Of a DNA stretch of 64,000 nt, positions 1 to 9,765 are shown piece after piece. This stretch comes from Kineosporiaceae bacterium SCSIO 59966. Its GTDB lineage: Bacteria; Actinomycetota; Actinomycetes; Actinomycetales; SCSIO-59966. The stretch spans positions 930,001 through 994,000 of the forward strand of contig CP052876.1 in the NCBI GenBank assembly GCA_020881835.1. Reading direction: 5' to 3'. Under the pieces are notes generated by a model, which had not been told where the DNA came from, searched no databases, and saw nothing but the letters and a program-made list of their open reading frames with translations. Position 1 is the stretch's first letter. Each line of letters begins with the position of its first letter. A program made the translations under genes and the position numbers.

Positions 1-1
1 G

Positions 2-544
2 CAGGTGCTCGACGCGGCGGTGGCCACTGGTGCGCAGGACGTCGACTCCCTGCTGACCGCCCAGGTGGACGGCAAGGACGTCAAGACCCTGCTCGACGAG
101 GCGAGCTCCACCATCGGGGAGAAGATCGAGGTCCGCCGGGTGGCCCGGCTGCAGGGCGGGCACGTCGCCTCCTACCTGCACCGCACCAGCCCCGACCTGC
201 CGCCGCAGATCGGCGTCCTCGTCGTCACCGACGTCGAGCACGAGGTCGCCCGGGACGTCGCCATGCACATCGCGGCGATGTCCCCGACCTTCCGTGCCCG
301 GGAGGACGTCCCCGCCGAGACGGTGGAGAACGAGCGTCGCCTGGCCGAGGAGACCGCCCGGGAGGAGGGCAAGCCCGAGCAGGCCCTGCCCAAGATCATC
401 GAAGGCCGGGTCAACGGCTACTTCAAGGACGCCGTGCTGCTCGAGCAGCCGTTCGCGAAGGACCCGAAGAAGACGGTCTCGGCCGTCCTCGCCGACGCCG
501 GGGTGCAGCTGAGCGCCTTCGCCCGGTTCCGCGTCGGCGCCTGA
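2..544 (+). CDS. tsf: Elongation factor Ts, C-terminal part (cut by window edge)
   Basis: This is the last ~180 residues of EF-Ts, the guanine-nucleotide exchange factor that regenerates EF-Tu-GTP in the cytoplasm. The reading frame is open to the first base of the window, so the N-terminal UBA-like domain and true start lie upstream. The visible part has the family's dimerisation/core region, including [16 protein letters not shown] and the terminal block that begins [12 protein letters not shown]. The full family length is about 270-280 residues, so roughly one third is missing. Known gene order predicts rpsB just upstream. A strong hairpin follows the stop and separates the gene from pyrH. 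Confidence 0.95.
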   Translation, partial: QVLDAAVATGAQDVDSLLTAQVDGKDVKTLLDEASSTIGEKIEVRRVARLQGGHVASYLHRTSPDLPPQIGVLVVTDVEHEVARDVAMHIAAMSPTFRAREDVPAETVENERRLAEETAREEGKPEQALPKIIEGRVNGYFKDAVLLEQPFAKDPKKTVSAVLADAGVQLSAFARFRVGA

Positions 545-555
545 GCCGACCCGTG

Positions 556-596
556 CTGCACGGCCCCGTCCCGGCGTCCGGGGCGGGGCCGTTGCA
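556..596 (+). terminator. GC-rich hairpin after tsf
   Basis: Bases 561-574 pair with 578-591 around a three-base loop. The 14-bp stem has one G-U wobble. It lies 17 bases after the tsf stop and about 60 bases before pyrH. No clear T-run follows, as is common for high-GC actinobacterial terminators, so it may be an attenuator or RNA-stabilising hairpin instead. Confidence 0.65.
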
Positions 597-653
597 CGAG
601 CGGTGCAGTGCGGCAGACTGCCCCGCACAGCCGCCCACCACCAGGGGAGACCG

Positions 654-1406
654 ATGAGCCAGACCGACGAGCTGGACCCGACCCCCCACGGGGGGACCCG
701 CTACCACCGGGTGCTGCTCAAGCTCTCCGGTGAGTCCTTCGGCGGCGGCAGCGTCGGCGTCGACCCGGACGTCGTGGCCCGCATCGCCCGGGAGATCGCG
801 GCCGTGGTCGCCGAGGGCGTCGAGGTCGCCGTCGTCACCGGCGGCGGCAACTTCTTCCGCGGGGCCGAGCTGTCCCAGCGCGGGATGGACCGGGCCCGGG
901 CCGACTACATGGGCATGCTCGGAACGGTGATGAACTGCCTGGCCCTGCAGGACTTCCTCGAGCAGGGGGGGACCGACACCCGGGTGATGACCGCGATCAC
1001 CATGGGGCAGGTGGCCGAGCCGTACATCCCGCGCCGGGCGATCCGGCACATGCAGAAGGGCCGCGTGGTGATCTTCGGCGCGGGCGCCGGGCTGCCCTAC
1101 TTCTCCACCGACACCGTCGCCGCCCAGCGGGCCCTGGAGATCCACGCCGACGTCGTCCTGATGGCCAAGAACGGGGTTGACGGGGTGTACACCGCCGACC
1201 CCCACGTCGATCCCACCGCCCGCCGCCTCGAGCGGATCACCTACACCGAGGCGCTCCAGCGGGGGCTCAAGGTCGCCGACGCGACCGCGTTCAGCCTGTG
1301 CATGGACAACAAGCTGCCGATGATCGTCTTCGGTCTGGAGCGCGAGGGCAACGTCCTGGCCGCGGTCCGGGGTGAGAGGATCGGGACCCTGGTCGTCGCC
1401 GAGTGA
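654..1406 (+). CDS. pyrH: UMP kinase
   Basis: The 250-residue product phosphorylates UMP to UDP with ATP in pyrimidine nucleotide synthesis. It is a cytoplasmic, hexameric member of the amino-acid-kinase fold. Visible signatures are KLSGES at residues 23-28, GGGNFFRG at 63-70 and the C-terminal block around DNKLPMIVF. The ATG at 654 is chosen because GGGGAGA lies about 8 bases upstream and the family motif then begins at the expected place. An in-frame GTG at 603 would add 17 unrelated residues. The gene is followed by frr after 34 bases, the usual bacterial order. Confidence 0.96.
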   Translation: MSQTDELDPTPHGGTRYHRVLLKLSGESFGGGSVGVDPDVVARIAREIAAVVAEGVEVAVVTGGGNFFRGAELSQRGMDRARADYMGMLGTVMNCLALQDFLEQGGTDTRVMTAITMGQVAEPYIPRRAIRHMQKGRVVIFGAGAGLPYFSTDTVAAQRALEIHADVVLMAKNGVDGVYTADPHVDPTARRLERITYTEALQRGLKVADATAFSLCMDNKLPMIVFGLEREGNVLAAVRGERIGTLVVAE

Positions 1407-1440
1407 CGTCCGCGGGTACGACACGACGAAGGAGCGAGGC

Positions 1441-1998
1441 GTGATCGACGAGACCCTCCTCGAGGCGGAGGAGAAGATGGACAAGGCCGTGGAGGTCGCC
1501 AAGGAGGAGTTCGCGGCGATCCGCACCGGCCGTGCGAACCCGGCCATGTTCGCCCGGATCACGGTGGAGTACTACGGCAGCCCGACGCCGCTGCAGCAGC
1601 TCGCCTCGTTCCAGACCCCGGAGGCCCGCACCGTCCTCATCACCCCGTACGACCGGTCCTCGATGAGTGCCATCGAGAAGGCGCTGCGCGACTCCGACCT
1701 GGGCGTCAACCCGGCCAACGACGGGAACGTGATCCGGGTGAACCTGCCCGAGCTCACCCAGGAGCGGCGCCGCGACTACATCAAGATCGCGCGCGCGAAG
1801 GCGGAGGAGGCCCGCGTGTCGGTCCGCAACATCCGCCGCCGGGCCAAGGAGGAGCTGGACCGCATCGCCAAGGACGGCGAGGCCGGCGAGGACGAGGTCG
1901 CCCGCGCCGAGAAGGAGCTCGAGCAGCTCACCAGGCGCCGGGTGGACGCCGTCGACGAGCTCCTGCGGCACAAGGAGAGCGAGCTGCTCGAGGTCTGA
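1441..1998 (+). CDS. frr: Ribosome recycling factor
   Basis: RRF, together with EF-G, splits post-termination 70S ribosomes. The product is 185 residues, the standard length. It shows the conserved IRTGRANP block near residues 22-29 and the C-terminal helical region containing [17 protein letters not shown]. The GTG at 1441 is chosen over an upstream in-frame ATG at 1372. AAGGAG sits 6 bases before the GTG, and the 23 residues upstream of it are not conserved in the family. cdsA starts 2 bases after the stop, so the two genes are almost certainly cotranscribed. Confidence 0.96.
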   Translation: MIDETLLEAEEKMDKAVEVAKEEFAAIRTGRANPAMFARITVEYYGSPTPLQQLASFQTPEARTVLITPYDRSSMSAIEKALRDSDLGVNPANDGNVIRVNLPELTQERRRDYIKIARAKAEEARVSVRNIRRRAKEELDRIAKDGEAGEDEVARAEKELEQLTRRRVDAVDELLRHKESELLEV

Positions 1999-2000
1999 GC

Positions 2001-2876
2001 ATGGACATCCTGCCGTCCTCGCCGACCCTGCCCCCGCCCTCCCGTCGCGCCGCCCGCACCCGGGGGCGGGCCGGGCGCAACCTGCCGGTGGCGGTCGGCG
2101 TCGGCGTCGGCCTCGCCGGCCTGGTGCTCGCCTCCCTGCTCGTCCGCAAGGAGGCCTTCGTCGCCGTCGCCGCGGTCGCGATCGTCCTCGCCGTCTGGGA
2201 GCTCGGGCAGGCCTTCGCGGCCCGCCGGATCACGGTCCCCCTCGTGCCGGTCCTCGTCGGCAGCGTGGGCATCCTCGTCTCGGCGTACGCCGCCGGCGAG
2301 GAGGCGCTGCTCGTCGCCTTCGGCCTCACCGTGCTGGCCGTCGTCGTGTGGCGCGTCCTGGAGGGCGTCGACGGTGCCGTGCGGGACGTCGCCGCCGGGA
2401 TCTTCAGCACCGCCTACGCGCCCTTCCTGGCCGGCTTCGCGATGCTCATGCTCGCCGCGGACGACGGACCGGCCCGGGTCATCGTCTTCGTGCTGGTGAC
2501 CGTGGCCAGCGACATCGGCGGCTACGCCGTCGGCGTCCTGCTCGGGCGCCACCCGATGGCGCCGTCGGTGAGTCCCAAGAAGTCCTGGGAGGGGCTCGCC
2601 GGCTCGGCCGTCGCCGCCCTGCTCGCCGGCGCCCTCGGCGTCGTCCTGCTGCTCGGGGGCACCTGGTGGGCGGGCGTCGTGGTCGGCGCCGCCGTCCTGG
2701 TCACCGCCACGCTGGGCGACCTGGCCGAGTCCCTGCTCAAGCGGGACCTCGGCATCAAGGACATGGGGTCCCTGCTGCCCGGCCACGGCGGCGTCATGGA
2801 CCGCCTGGACTCCCTGCTGGCCACCGCACCTGTCGTCTACCTGCTGCTGGCCGCCCTCGTGCCGGTGGCCTCCTGA
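2001..2876 (+). CDS. cdsA: Phosphatidate cytidylyltransferase (CDP-diacylglycerol synthase)
   Basis: This integral membrane enzyme makes CDP-diacylglycerol from phosphatidate and CTP, the entry point to phospholipids. The 291-residue protein has a basic N-terminus and about eight hydrophobic segments. The family signature is near residues 250-271, with DMGSLLPGHGG followed by MDRLDS. The upstream block SPKKSWEG is also conserved. The start is an ATG 2 bases after the frr stop. Placement after frr is conserved across bacteria. Confidence 0.94.
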   Translation: MDILPSSPTLPPPSRRAARTRGRAGRNLPVAVGVGVGLAGLVLASLLVRKEAFVAVAAVAIVLAVWELGQAFAARRITVPLVPVLVGSVGILVSAYAAGEEALLVAFGLTVLAVVVWRVLEGVDGAVRDVAAGIFSTAYAPFLAGFAMLMLAADDGPARVIVFVLVTVASDIGGYAVGVLLGRHPMAPSVSPKKSWEGLAGSAVAALLAGALGVVLLLGGTWWAGVVVGAAVLVTATLGDLAESLLKRDLGIKDMGSLLPGHGGVMDRLDSLLATAPVVYLLLAALVPVAS

Positions 2877-2892
2877 GGAGCTGCACCACCTG

Positions 2893-3444
2893 ATGGCCCT
2901 GCACCTGGTGCGCCACGGCCCCCCGCTCATCGACCCGACGACGCCGGCGAGCAGCTGGCACCTGGACCCCGACGAGGTGGGCCGGGTCCGCGAGCTCGCC
3001 GAGGCCGGGGTGCTCCCGGAGCGGGCCCGCTGGGTCAGCTCGGACGAGCCCAAGGCGGTCGAGACGGCGCGCATCCTGGCCGGCGACGCCGACGTCGAGG
3101 TTCTCGAGGACCTGCGTGAGCAGTACCGCCCGGCGGGCTGGGTCGACGCGTACGCCGTCCGCGTGCACCGTTCGGTGATCCACCCCGACGAGCCGCCGGA
3201 GGAGGGCTGGGAGACGGCCGGCGCCACCCGGGTACGGGTGGCCCGGACCGTGCGGGCGCTGGTCGAGGAGACACCGGGGGACGTCGTCCTCGTCGGGCAC
3301 GGCACGGCGTGGACGCTGGCGGTCGCGGAGCTCACCGGCAGCCCGGTCGACCTCGTCGCCTGGGAGCGGATGCAGCTGCCCGACCACTGCGTCATCGACG
3401 GCGGGGAGGTGGTGCGCCCGTGGGGCGCCTGGCGGTCGGGCTGA
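2893..3444 (+). CDS. Histidine phosphatase family protein
   Basis: The 183-residue cytoplasmic protein belongs to the phosphoglycerate mutase-like/histidine phosphatase superfamily. The phosphohistidine motif RHG is at residues 6-8 (LVRHGPP) and the second catalytic histidine is in VLVGHGTA near residue 137. Such enzymes remove phosphate from sugars or small metabolites. The substrate cannot be told from the sequence. The start ATG at 2893 is preceded by a GAGGAG sequence near the cdsA stop, and the gene begins 16 bases after cdsA. A different histidine phosphatase is encoded at 22950. Confidence 0.8.
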   Translation: MALHLVRHGPPLIDPTTPASSWHLDPDEVGRVRELAEAGVLPERARWVSSDEPKAVETARILAGDADVEVLEDLREQYRPAGWVDAYAVRVHRSVIHPDEPPEEGWETAGATRVRVARTVRALVEETPGDVVLVGHGTAWTLAVAELTGSPVDLVAWERMQLPDHCVIDGGEVVRPWGAWRSG

Positions 3445-3486
3445 GCCGTAGGGGACCGGCCGGGCTCGTGCGACCATGGGCCGGTC

Positions 3487-4656
3487 ATGCCTGAACCGCT
3501 GCCCCTCGTCGGACGCCGACCCGCGGCCGGCGAGCTGACCTTCACCGCACCGCGCCGCGGCAAGCCGCCGCGGCACCTCGCCGACCTGTCCCCGGCCGAG
3601 CGAGCCGACGTCGCCGCCGAGCTGGGGGAGCGGCCGTTCCGGGCCCGCCAGCTCGCCGTGCACTACTTCGAGCACCTCACCCGTGACCCGGCCCGGATGA
3701 CCGACCTGCCGGCCGCGGGCCGGGAGCGGCTCGTCGGCACCCTGCTGCCCGAGCTGCTCACCCCGGTGCGGGTCCTGACCGCCGACGCCGGGGCGACGGT
3801 CAAGACGCTGTGGCGGCTGCACGACGGGGCCCTCGTCGAGAGCGTGCTGATGCGCTACCGGGACCGGGTGACCCTGTGCGTGTCGAGCCAGGCCGGCTGC
3901 GGGATGAACTGCCCGTTCTGCGCCACCGGGCAGGCCGGGCTGACCCGCAACCTGTCCGCCGCCGAGATCGTCGAGCAGGTCGTCGCGGCCGCCCGGTCGC
4001 TGCGGGACGGCGAGGTCGCCGGCGGCGCGGTGGCCGCGCCGCTGCGGGTGAGCAACGTCGTGTTCATGGGCATGGGCGAGGCGCTGGCCAACTACCGGGC
4101 CGCGATGACCGCCGTCCGGGCGATGACGGCGCCGCCTCCGGACGGGCTGGGCATCTCCGCGCGCGGCGTCACGGTGTCCACCGTGGGCCTCGTCCCGGCC
4201 ATCGACCGGCTGGCCGGCGAGGGCGTCCCGGTGACGCTGGCGCTGTCCCTGCACGCCCCGGACGACGAGCTGCGCGACGAGCTGGTGCCGGTCAACACCC
4301 GCTGGCGGGTCGGGCAGGCCCTGGACGCCGCCCGCCGGTACTTCGAGGCGACCGGACGGCGGGTCAGCATCGAGTACGCACTCATCCGCGACGTCAACGA
4401 CCAGGCCTGGCGGGCCGACCTGCTCGCCGACGAGCTGCTGGCCCGTGGCCGCGGCTGGGTGCACGTCAACCCGATCCCGCTCAACCCGACGCCCGGCTCC
4501 CGGTGGACCGCCAGCGACCCGCAGGTCGAGGCGGAGTTCGTCCGCCGGCTGCGGCGCCGCGGCATCCCCACCACCGTGCGCGACACCCGGGGCAGCGACA
4601 TCGACGGCGCCTGCGGTCAGCTGGCAGCCGCCCCGGTCCCTGGCCTGGCACGATGA
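3487..4656 (+). CDS. rlmN: 23S rRNA/tRNA (adenine-C2)-methyltransferase RlmN
   Basis: RlmN is a radical-SAM enzyme that methylates C2 of A2503 in 23S rRNA and of adenosine 37 in some tRNAs. The 389-residue protein carries the Fe-S motif CxxxCxxC (CGMNCPFC, Cys138, Cys142 and Cys145). A C-terminal cysteine in GACGQ near residue 376 matches the position of the acceptor/resolving cysteine. The GMGEALANY block typical of the family is also present. The ATG start has no obvious Shine-Dalgarno sequence. The stop codon overlaps the start of the next gene (ATGA). Confidence 0.95.
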   Translation: MPEPLPLVGRRPAAGELTFTAPRRGKPPRHLADLSPAERADVAAELGERPFRARQLAVHYFEHLTRDPARMTDLPAAGRERLVGTLLPELLTPVRVLTADAGATVKTLWRLHDGALVESVLMRYRDRVTLCVSSQAGCGMNCPFCATGQAGLTRNLSAAEIVEQVVAAARSLRDGEVAGGAVAAPLRVSNVVFMGMGEALANYRAAMTAVRAMTAPPPDGLGISARGVTVSTVGLVPAIDRLAGEGVPVTLALSLHAPDDELRDELVPVNTRWRVGQALDAARRYFEATGRRVSIEYALIRDVNDQAWRADLLADELLARGRGWVHVNPIPLNPTPGSRWTASDPQVEAEFVRRLRRRGIPTTVRDTRGSDIDGACGQLAAAPVPGLAR

Positions 4657-5231
4657 GCGCCGTGCCGAGCAGCGTCTCCCGCAGCAGCTTCTCCCGCACC
4701 GGCCGGTGGGCCCGCGGGTACCACGTCGAGCAGGTCGACGAGTTCTTCGACCGTGCCCGGGTCGCCTACGAGCACGCCGAGGCCGGTGCCGCCGTGACGT
4801 CCGCGGACGTGCGGCGGGTGGGCTTCGACCTGGTCCGTGGCGGCTACGACGTCGGGCAGGTGGACGCCGCCCTGGACCGGCTGGAGGACGCGTTCGCCCG
4901 CCGGGAGCAGGAGGGCCTGCGGGCGCGGGTCGGTGCGCAGGCCGCCCTGGAGAACCTCACCACCCGGGCGCGCACCCTGCGCGGGCGGCTGCTGCGTCCC
5001 GACGGGGACCGGTTCGAGCGGGCCACCGGGTTCGCCCCGGCGTACGACCCGGACGACGTCGACGAGCTGTGCCACCGGGTGCTCGGCTACCTCGACCACG
5101 GCGACCCGATGTCCGTCGACGAGGTGCGCCGCGCGGTCTTCCGGACCCGGCGCGGCTCGCGCGGCTACCGGGAGGAGCAGGTGGACGCCTTCCTCGACCG
5201 GGTGGTGGAGGTCATGGTCGCGGTCGAGTGA
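4653..5231 (+). CDS. DivIVA-domain protein with repeated modules
   Basis: The 192-residue soluble protein consists largely of repeats of a DivIVA N-terminal-like motif. The pattern is aromatic/RGY-x-x-x-QVD-x-x-(L/F)-D-R. Copies lie at about residues 12-40 ([13 protein letters not shown]), 53-82 ([13 protein letters not shown]) and 154-190 ([13 protein letters not shown]). A degenerate copy is at 121-147 ([13 protein letters not shown]). The long coiled-coil tail of Wag31/DivIVA is absent. It starts inside the rlmN stop (ATGA), so it is translationally coupled to rlmN. A role in membrane-curvature or cell-pole binding is only an inference from the motif. Confidence 0.72.
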   Translation: MSAVPSSVSRSSFSRTGRWARGYHVEQVDEFFDRARVAYEHAEAGAAVTSADVRRVGFDLVRGGYDVGQVDAALDRLEDAFARREQEGLRARVGAQAALENLTTRARTLRGRLLRPDGDRFERATGFAPAYDPDDVDELCHRVLGYLDHGDPMSVDEVRRAVFRTRRGSRGYREEQVDAFLDRVVEVMVAVE

Positions 5232-6339
5232 GCACCGGCGGGCCGGGGTGCGCGGCGTCACCGAGCGCGGCGAGCACCCCGTCGGTGTCGGAGGCGTCGT
5301 CGAGCAGGTGGACGCGTGCGGCCATCGGCCGCCCGGCGGCCAGCGCGCCGAGCAGGTCCCACGCAGGCAGGCGGCGCGTCCAGTGCTCGCGGCCGAGCAG
5401 GACCAGGGGAACCCCGCCGCCGGGGGAGTAGTACCCCGGGGTGGCCGCCTGGAACAGCTCCTGGAGCGTCCCGGCCGCGCCGGGCAGGTAGACGATGCCC
5501 GCGGTGACCGTGACGAGCAGGACGTCCTCCCGCAGGGCGTTGGAGAAGTACTTGGCCACCAGGCCCGGGAACACGTTCGGTGGCTCGTGCCCGTAGAACC
5601 ACGTCGGGATCCCGATGCTCGCCGGGGAGTGCGGTGCGGGGTGGTCCGCCAGCACGTCGAGGCCCGCTCTGGCCCACGCGGCGACGTCCGGCGCGAAGTC
5701 CGGGACGGTTCCGAGGTGGTCGAGCGCGTCCTGCAGGGCCGCGTCGTCCGCACCGGCCAGCCGGGCACCGAGGTTGGCGGCCTCCATCGCCCCAGGGCCG
5801 CCGCCGGTGAGCACGAGGTGGCCGGCGCGGGAGAGCGCCCGGGCCAGGTGAGCCGCCTCGGCGTACTGCGGGGTACCCCGGCGCAGCGCGTGGCCGCCCA
5901 TCACGCCGACCACGCTGCGCCCGGCCAGCACCTCCACGAGCGCGTCGGACACCGCGTCGTCGTGGACGGCCCGGACCATCGTGGCCAGGACGTCGTGGCG
6001 CGTCGTGGCGTCCCGCGACCACGCGTAGCAGCGGGCGTCAAGGGTGTGCTCGTAGCCGTCCTGCAGACCGGCGTACAGCTCCTCGGCCGTGTACAGCCGG
6101 TTGCGGTACGGGTCGACCGGGCACTGCGGCAGCGCCGGGAAGACGAGCGCCCCGCCGCGGCGCAGGTGCTCCTCGAGCCGCTCCCCGACCCGGCCGCCGA
6201 GCACGACGGCGCCGCGCGGGTCGGCCGCCAGCAGCTCCTCCTCCACCTCGGTGAGATCGAGGCCCTGCAGGCGCATCCCGTCCATCGGGGTCCCGGCGGC
6301 GAGCAGGGCGCGCAGGGTCTGGACGCTCTCGATCTCCAT
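5212..6339 (-). CDS. Long LOG-family (lysine decarboxylase-like Rossmann) protein
   Basis: The 375-residue protein has the two LOG-family motifs. GGGPGAMEAAN is at residues 179-189 and PGAAGTLQE at 286-294. These motifs bind the nucleotide and phosphate in cytokinin riboside 5'-monophosphate phosphoribohydrolases and in PpnN-type nucleosidases. Classic LOG proteins are about 180-200 residues. This one has an extra ~130-residue N-terminal region, so it is closer in layout to long PpnN-like enzymes acting on purine nucleotides. The 3' end overlaps the convergent DivIVA-like gene by 20 bases. Upstream on its strand is CAGGAT, 6 bases before the ATG, a possible leaderless -10 box. Confidence 0.75.
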   Translation of the reverse strand: MEIESVQTLRALLAAGTPMDGMRLQGLDLTEVEEELLAADPRGAVVLGGRVGERLEEHLRRGGALVFPALPQCPVDPYRNRLYTAEELYAGLQDGYEHTLDARCYAWSRDATTRHDVLATMVRAVHDDAVSDALVEVLAGRSVVGVMGGHALRRGTPQYAEAAHLARALSRAGHLVLTGGGPGAMEAANLGARLAGADDAALQDALDHLGTVPDFAPDVAAWARAGLDVLADHPAPHSPASIGIPTWFYGHEPPNVFPGLVAKYFSNALREDVLLVTVTAGIVYLPGAAGTLQELFQAATPGYYSPGGGVPLVLLGREHWTRRLPAWDLLGALAAGRPMAARVHLLDDASDTDGVLAALGDAAHPGPPVLTRPRP

Positions 6340-6452
6340 GCCGGCATCCTGCCTGGTGGCAGCACCCAGCGCCCTCGCGTGCTCACGGTCCCCTCGAAGC
6401 GGCCACCGACGCAGGGGTGGCCAAGCGCCGACGAGGTGGCCAGGATGCGGGT

Positions 6453-8348
6453 ATGAGCACAGGCGCGTACGAGCAGGCGTACCGGCGGTCCCTGCAGGAC
6501 CCTGAAGGCTTCTGGGGCGAGGCCGCCGCCGGCGTGGACTGGATCCGCAGGCCCACCAGGGTGCTGGACGACGACAACCCGCCCTTCTACCGATGGTTCT
6601 CCGACGGCGTCCTCAACACCTGCTACAACGCGCTCGACCGGCACGTGGTCAACGGTCGCGGCGACCAGCCCGCACTCGTCCACGACTCCCCGGTGACCGG
6701 GACGAAGCGCGTCCTCACCTACGCCGAGCTGCTCGAGCTCGTCGCCCGCTTCGCCGGCGTGCTGCGGGACCTCGGCGTCGTCGCCGGGGACCGGGTCGTC
6801 ATCTACATGCCGATGGTGCCCGAGGCGGTCGTCGCGATGCTCGCCTGCGCCCGGATCTGCGCCGTGCACAGCGTGGTGTTCGGCGGCTTCGCCCCGAGCG
6901 AGCTGGCCGCCCGCATCGACGACGCCCGGCCCCGGGTCGTCGTGTCCGCCTCGTGCGGCATCGAGCCGAGCCGCGTGGTGGAGTACAAGCCGATGCTCGA
7001 CGCGGCCATCGAGCGCAGCGGGCACAAGCCGGAGCGGGTCGTCGTCCTGCAGCGGCCGCAGGCCGAGGCCGCCATGGGTGAGCGCGACCTCGACTGGGCC
7101 GAGCTCATGCGCCCGGGTGTCGTCGAGCCCGCCGAGTGCGTGCCGGTCGCCGCGACGGACCCGCTCTACGTGCTGTACACCTCCGGGACCACCGGCCGGC
7201 CGAAGGGGATCGTCCGGGACAACGGCGGCCACGCCGTGGCGCTGCACTGGTCGATGCGCAACGTCTTCGGTGTCGAGCCCGGTGAGACCTGGTGGACGGC
7301 GAGCGACGTCGGGTGGGTCGTCGGCCACTCCTACATCGTGTACGCCCCGCTGCTGGCCGGGTGCACCACCGTGCTGTACGAGGGCAAGCCGGTCGGCACC
7401 CCCGACTCCGGCGCGTTCTGGCGGGTGGCCGCCGAGCACGGGGCCGTCGCGCTGTTCACGGCGCCGACGGCGATCCGGGCGATCAAGAAGGACGACCCGG
7501 AGGGCACACGGATCGCCGAGCACGACCTGTCCCGGCTGCGGACCCTGTTCCTCGCCGGCGAGCGGCTCGACCCCGACACCTACCACTGGGCGGCCGACCG
7601 GCTCGGCGTCCCGGTCATCGACAACTGGTGGCAGACCGAGACCGGCTGGCCGATCTGCGCGAACCTTCGCGGACTGGAGCCGATGCCGGTCAAGCCCGGT
7701 TCCCCGACGGTGCCGGTACCGGGCTACGACGTGCAGGTGCTGGGGGAGAACGGCGAGCCCCTGCCGCCCGGCACCGAGGGCGCCATCTGCATCCGCCTGC
7801 CGCTGCCACCGGGCACCCTGCCGACGCTGTGGGGCGACGACGAGCGGTACGTCGCGTCGTACCTGTCGGCGTTCCCCGGCTACTACCTCACCGGTGACGG
7901 CGGCTACAAGGACGAGGACGGCTACGTGTTCGTCATGGGGCGCACTGACGACGTCATCAACGTCGCCGGGCACCGGCTGTCCACCGGGTCCATGGAGGCC
8001 GCGATCGCCGGGCACCCCGCGGTCGCCGAGTGCGCGGTGATCGGCGTCCACGACGAGATGAAGGGCCAGGTGCCCCGGGGGCTGGTCGTGCTCAAGGGCG
8101 GGCAGGAGTACACCGACGCGGACGTCGAGCGGATCACCCGCGAGTGCGTCCAGCGGGTGCGCGACGAGGTGGGCGCGGTCGCGGCGCTGCGGCAGGTCGA
8201 CGTCGTGCCGGCGCTGCCGAAGACCCGCTCGGGCAAGATCCTGCGCAAGACGATGCGGGAGATCGCCGACGGCCGGACGCCCGCGGTGCCCTCGACGATC
8301 GAGGACCCCGCCGTCCTCGACGCGCTGGCGTCGACGCTGCGGCGCTGA
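6453..8348 (+). CDS. prpE: Propionyl-CoA synthetase (acyl-CoA synthetase, AMP-forming)
   Basis: The 631-residue enzyme activates a short-chain acid (propionate most likely) to its CoA thioester through an acyl-adenylate. The adenylation motif YTSGTTGRPKG starts near residue 241 and is followed by VRDNGGH, the variant typical of PrpE rather than acetyl-CoA synthetase. TGDGG lies near 478, RTDDVINVAGHRLS near 495, and the catalytic lysine lies in TRSGKILRK near 594. The ATG at 6453 fits the family length; an in-frame start at 6417 is less likely. It is divergent from the LOG gene and has no propionate-pathway partners nearby. Confidence 0.88.
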   Translation: MSTGAYEQAYRRSLQDPEGFWGEAAAGVDWIRRPTRVLDDDNPPFYRWFSDGVLNTCYNALDRHVVNGRGDQPALVHDSPVTGTKRVLTYAELLELVARFAGVLRDLGVVAGDRVVIYMPMVPEAVVAMLACARICAVHSVVFGGFAPSELAARIDDARPRVVVSASCGIEPSRVVEYKPMLDAAIERSGHKPERVVVLQRPQAEAAMGERDLDWAELMRPGVVEPAECVPVAATDPLYVLYTSGTTGRPKGIVRDNGGHAVALHWSMRNVFGVEPGETWWTASDVGWVVGHSYIVYAPLLAGCTTVLYEGKPVGTPDSGAFWRVAAEHGAVALFTAPTAIRAIKKDDPEGTRIAEHDLSRLRTLFLAGERLDPDTYHWAADRLGVPVIDNWWQTETGWPICANLRGLEPMPVKPGSPTVPVPGYDVQVLGENGEPLPPGTEGAICIRLPLPPGTLPTLWGDDERYVASYLSAFPGYYLTGDGGYKDEDGYVFVMGRTDDVINVAGHRLSTGSMEAAIAGHPAVAECAVIGVHDEMKGQVPRGLVVLKGGQEYTDADVERITRECVQRVRDEVGAVAALRQVDVVPALPKTRSGKILRKTMREIADGRTPAVPSTIEDPAVLDALASTLRR

Positions 8349-8403
8349 CGCGGGGAGCCGCCGGCCGGGCTCGGTGGCTGGTGGGTTCGGTGACTGGCTG
8401 GGC

Positions 8404-9765
8404 TCAGTGACCGGTGAGGGCGGCCAGCGGCCGGGCCAGTACGGACGGCCGGCCGGTCACCCGCTCCTCGGCGTCCGCCCAGGACGCCAGCCGCAGCCCC
8501 GCGTTCACCCCCAGCCACCGCAGCGGCTCGGGCTCCCACCGCCGGGTCGGGTGCTGCACCCAGGGCAGCGCGGTGAGCTCGCTGTCCCGGCCCAGGACGA
8601 GGTCGGCCAGCGTGCGGCCGGCGAGGAAGGACGTCGTCACGCCGTCCCCGACGTACCCGCCGGCGGTGCCGACGCCGGTGCCGGGGTCGAACCGGACGGC
8701 GGGGTGCCAGTCGCGGGGGATGCCGAGCGGCCCGCCCCAGGCGTGGGTGAACCGGGCGCCGGCCAGCACCGGGAACATCGTGCGGGCCGTGCGGCGCAGG
8801 GCCGTGAACACGCGCTCGTCGTGGTCGTGCTCCGGGGCGATGCGGGACCCGAGGTGGTACGGCGCGCCCCGGCCGCCCAGGACCAGCCGGTCGTCCGCCG
8901 TCCGCTGCCCGTAGAGGACGACGTGCCGGTGCTCCCCGAGCGTCTCCCGCCCGGCCAGCCCGACCTGCTCCCAGGTCGCCGCGTCCAGCGGCTCGGTCGC
9001 CACCAGGAGCGAGTACACCGGGACGACGTCCCGGCGGCGGCCCGGCAGCCCGGCCGTCCAGGCCTCGGTCGCGACCACGACCGCCTCGGCCGTCACCGTG
9101 CCCCGGTCGGTCCGCACCCGCCGCGGGGCGACGTCCAGGGCCCGGGTGCGCTCGAGCACCGTCCCGCCGCGCGCCTCCACGGCGGCGGCGAGGCCGGTGA
9201 CCAGGCGGGCCGGCTGGATCCGCGCACAGTCCGGCGTCCAGGTGCCACCGAGCGCCCCGCGGACCCGGACGCGGCGGGTGACCTCGTCGGCGTCGAGCAG
9301 GTGCACCTCGTCCCCGCCGGCTGCCGCCGCCTCGGCCTCGGCGCGGGCCCGCGCGAGCTGGGCGGGCCCGCGGGCGACGGTGACCGTGCCGCCCCGGACG
9401 TAGTCGCACTCGATGCCCTCGGCCGCGGTCACCTCGCCGAGGTCGCGCACGGCGGTGCGCATCGCCCGGCGCACGGCGAGCGCCGCGTCCCGGCCGTGGC
9501 GGCGCACCAGCGCCGCCGTCGAGACCGGGAACAGCGCCGACGCCCACCCGCCGTTGCGACCGCTGGCACCGAACCCGACGTGCTCCGCCTCGAGGACGAG
9601 GACGCGCAGCGACGGGTCGAGGACCAGCAGCCGGTGCGCCGTCCACAACCCGGTGAACCCCGCCCCGACGACGCACACGTCGGCGTCGGTGTCGCCGTCC
9701 AGCGGGTCGCGTCTCGGCTGCGGCCCGACCTGGTCGAACCACAGCCCGGGCGCGGCCAGGCTCAC
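8404..9765 (-). CDS. FAD-dependent amine/amino-acid oxidoreductase (DAO family)
   Basis: The 453-residue protein is a glycine oxidase/D-amino-acid oxidase-type flavoenzyme. The dinucleotide-binding motif VVGAGFTGLW is near residues 32-41, followed by GASGRNGGWASAL, which is typical of the PuuB/OrdL branch that oxidises polyamine derivatives. Its GTG start overlaps the stop of the aminotransferase (GTGA), so it is the third gene of an Lrp-aminotransferase-oxidase operon. By context it probably oxidises a primary or gamma-glutamylated amine to an aldehyde. No gamma-glutamylputrescine synthetase is present in the window, so the exact substrate is open. Confidence 0.78.
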   Translation of the reverse strand: MSLAAPGLWFDQVGPQPRRDPLDGDTDADVCVVGAGFTGLWTAHRLLVLDPSLRVLVLEAEHVGFGASGRNGGWASALFPVSTAALVRRHGRDAALAVRRAMRTAVRDLGEVTAAEGIECDYVRGGTVTVARGPAQLARARAEAEAAAAGGDEVHLLDADEVTRRVRVRGALGGTWTPDCARIQPARLVTGLAAAVEARGGTVLERTRALDVAPRRVRTDRGTVTAEAVVVATEAWTAGLPGRRRDVVPVYSLLVATEPLDAATWEQVGLAGRETLGEHRHVVLYGQRTADDRLVLGGRGAPYHLGSRIAPEHDHDERVFTALRRTARTMFPVLAGARFTHAWGGPLGIPRDWHPAVRFDPGTGVGTAGGYVGDGVTTSFLAGRTLADLVLGRDSELTALPWVQHPTRRWEPEPLRWLGVNAGLRLASWADAEERVTGRPSVLARPLAALTGH

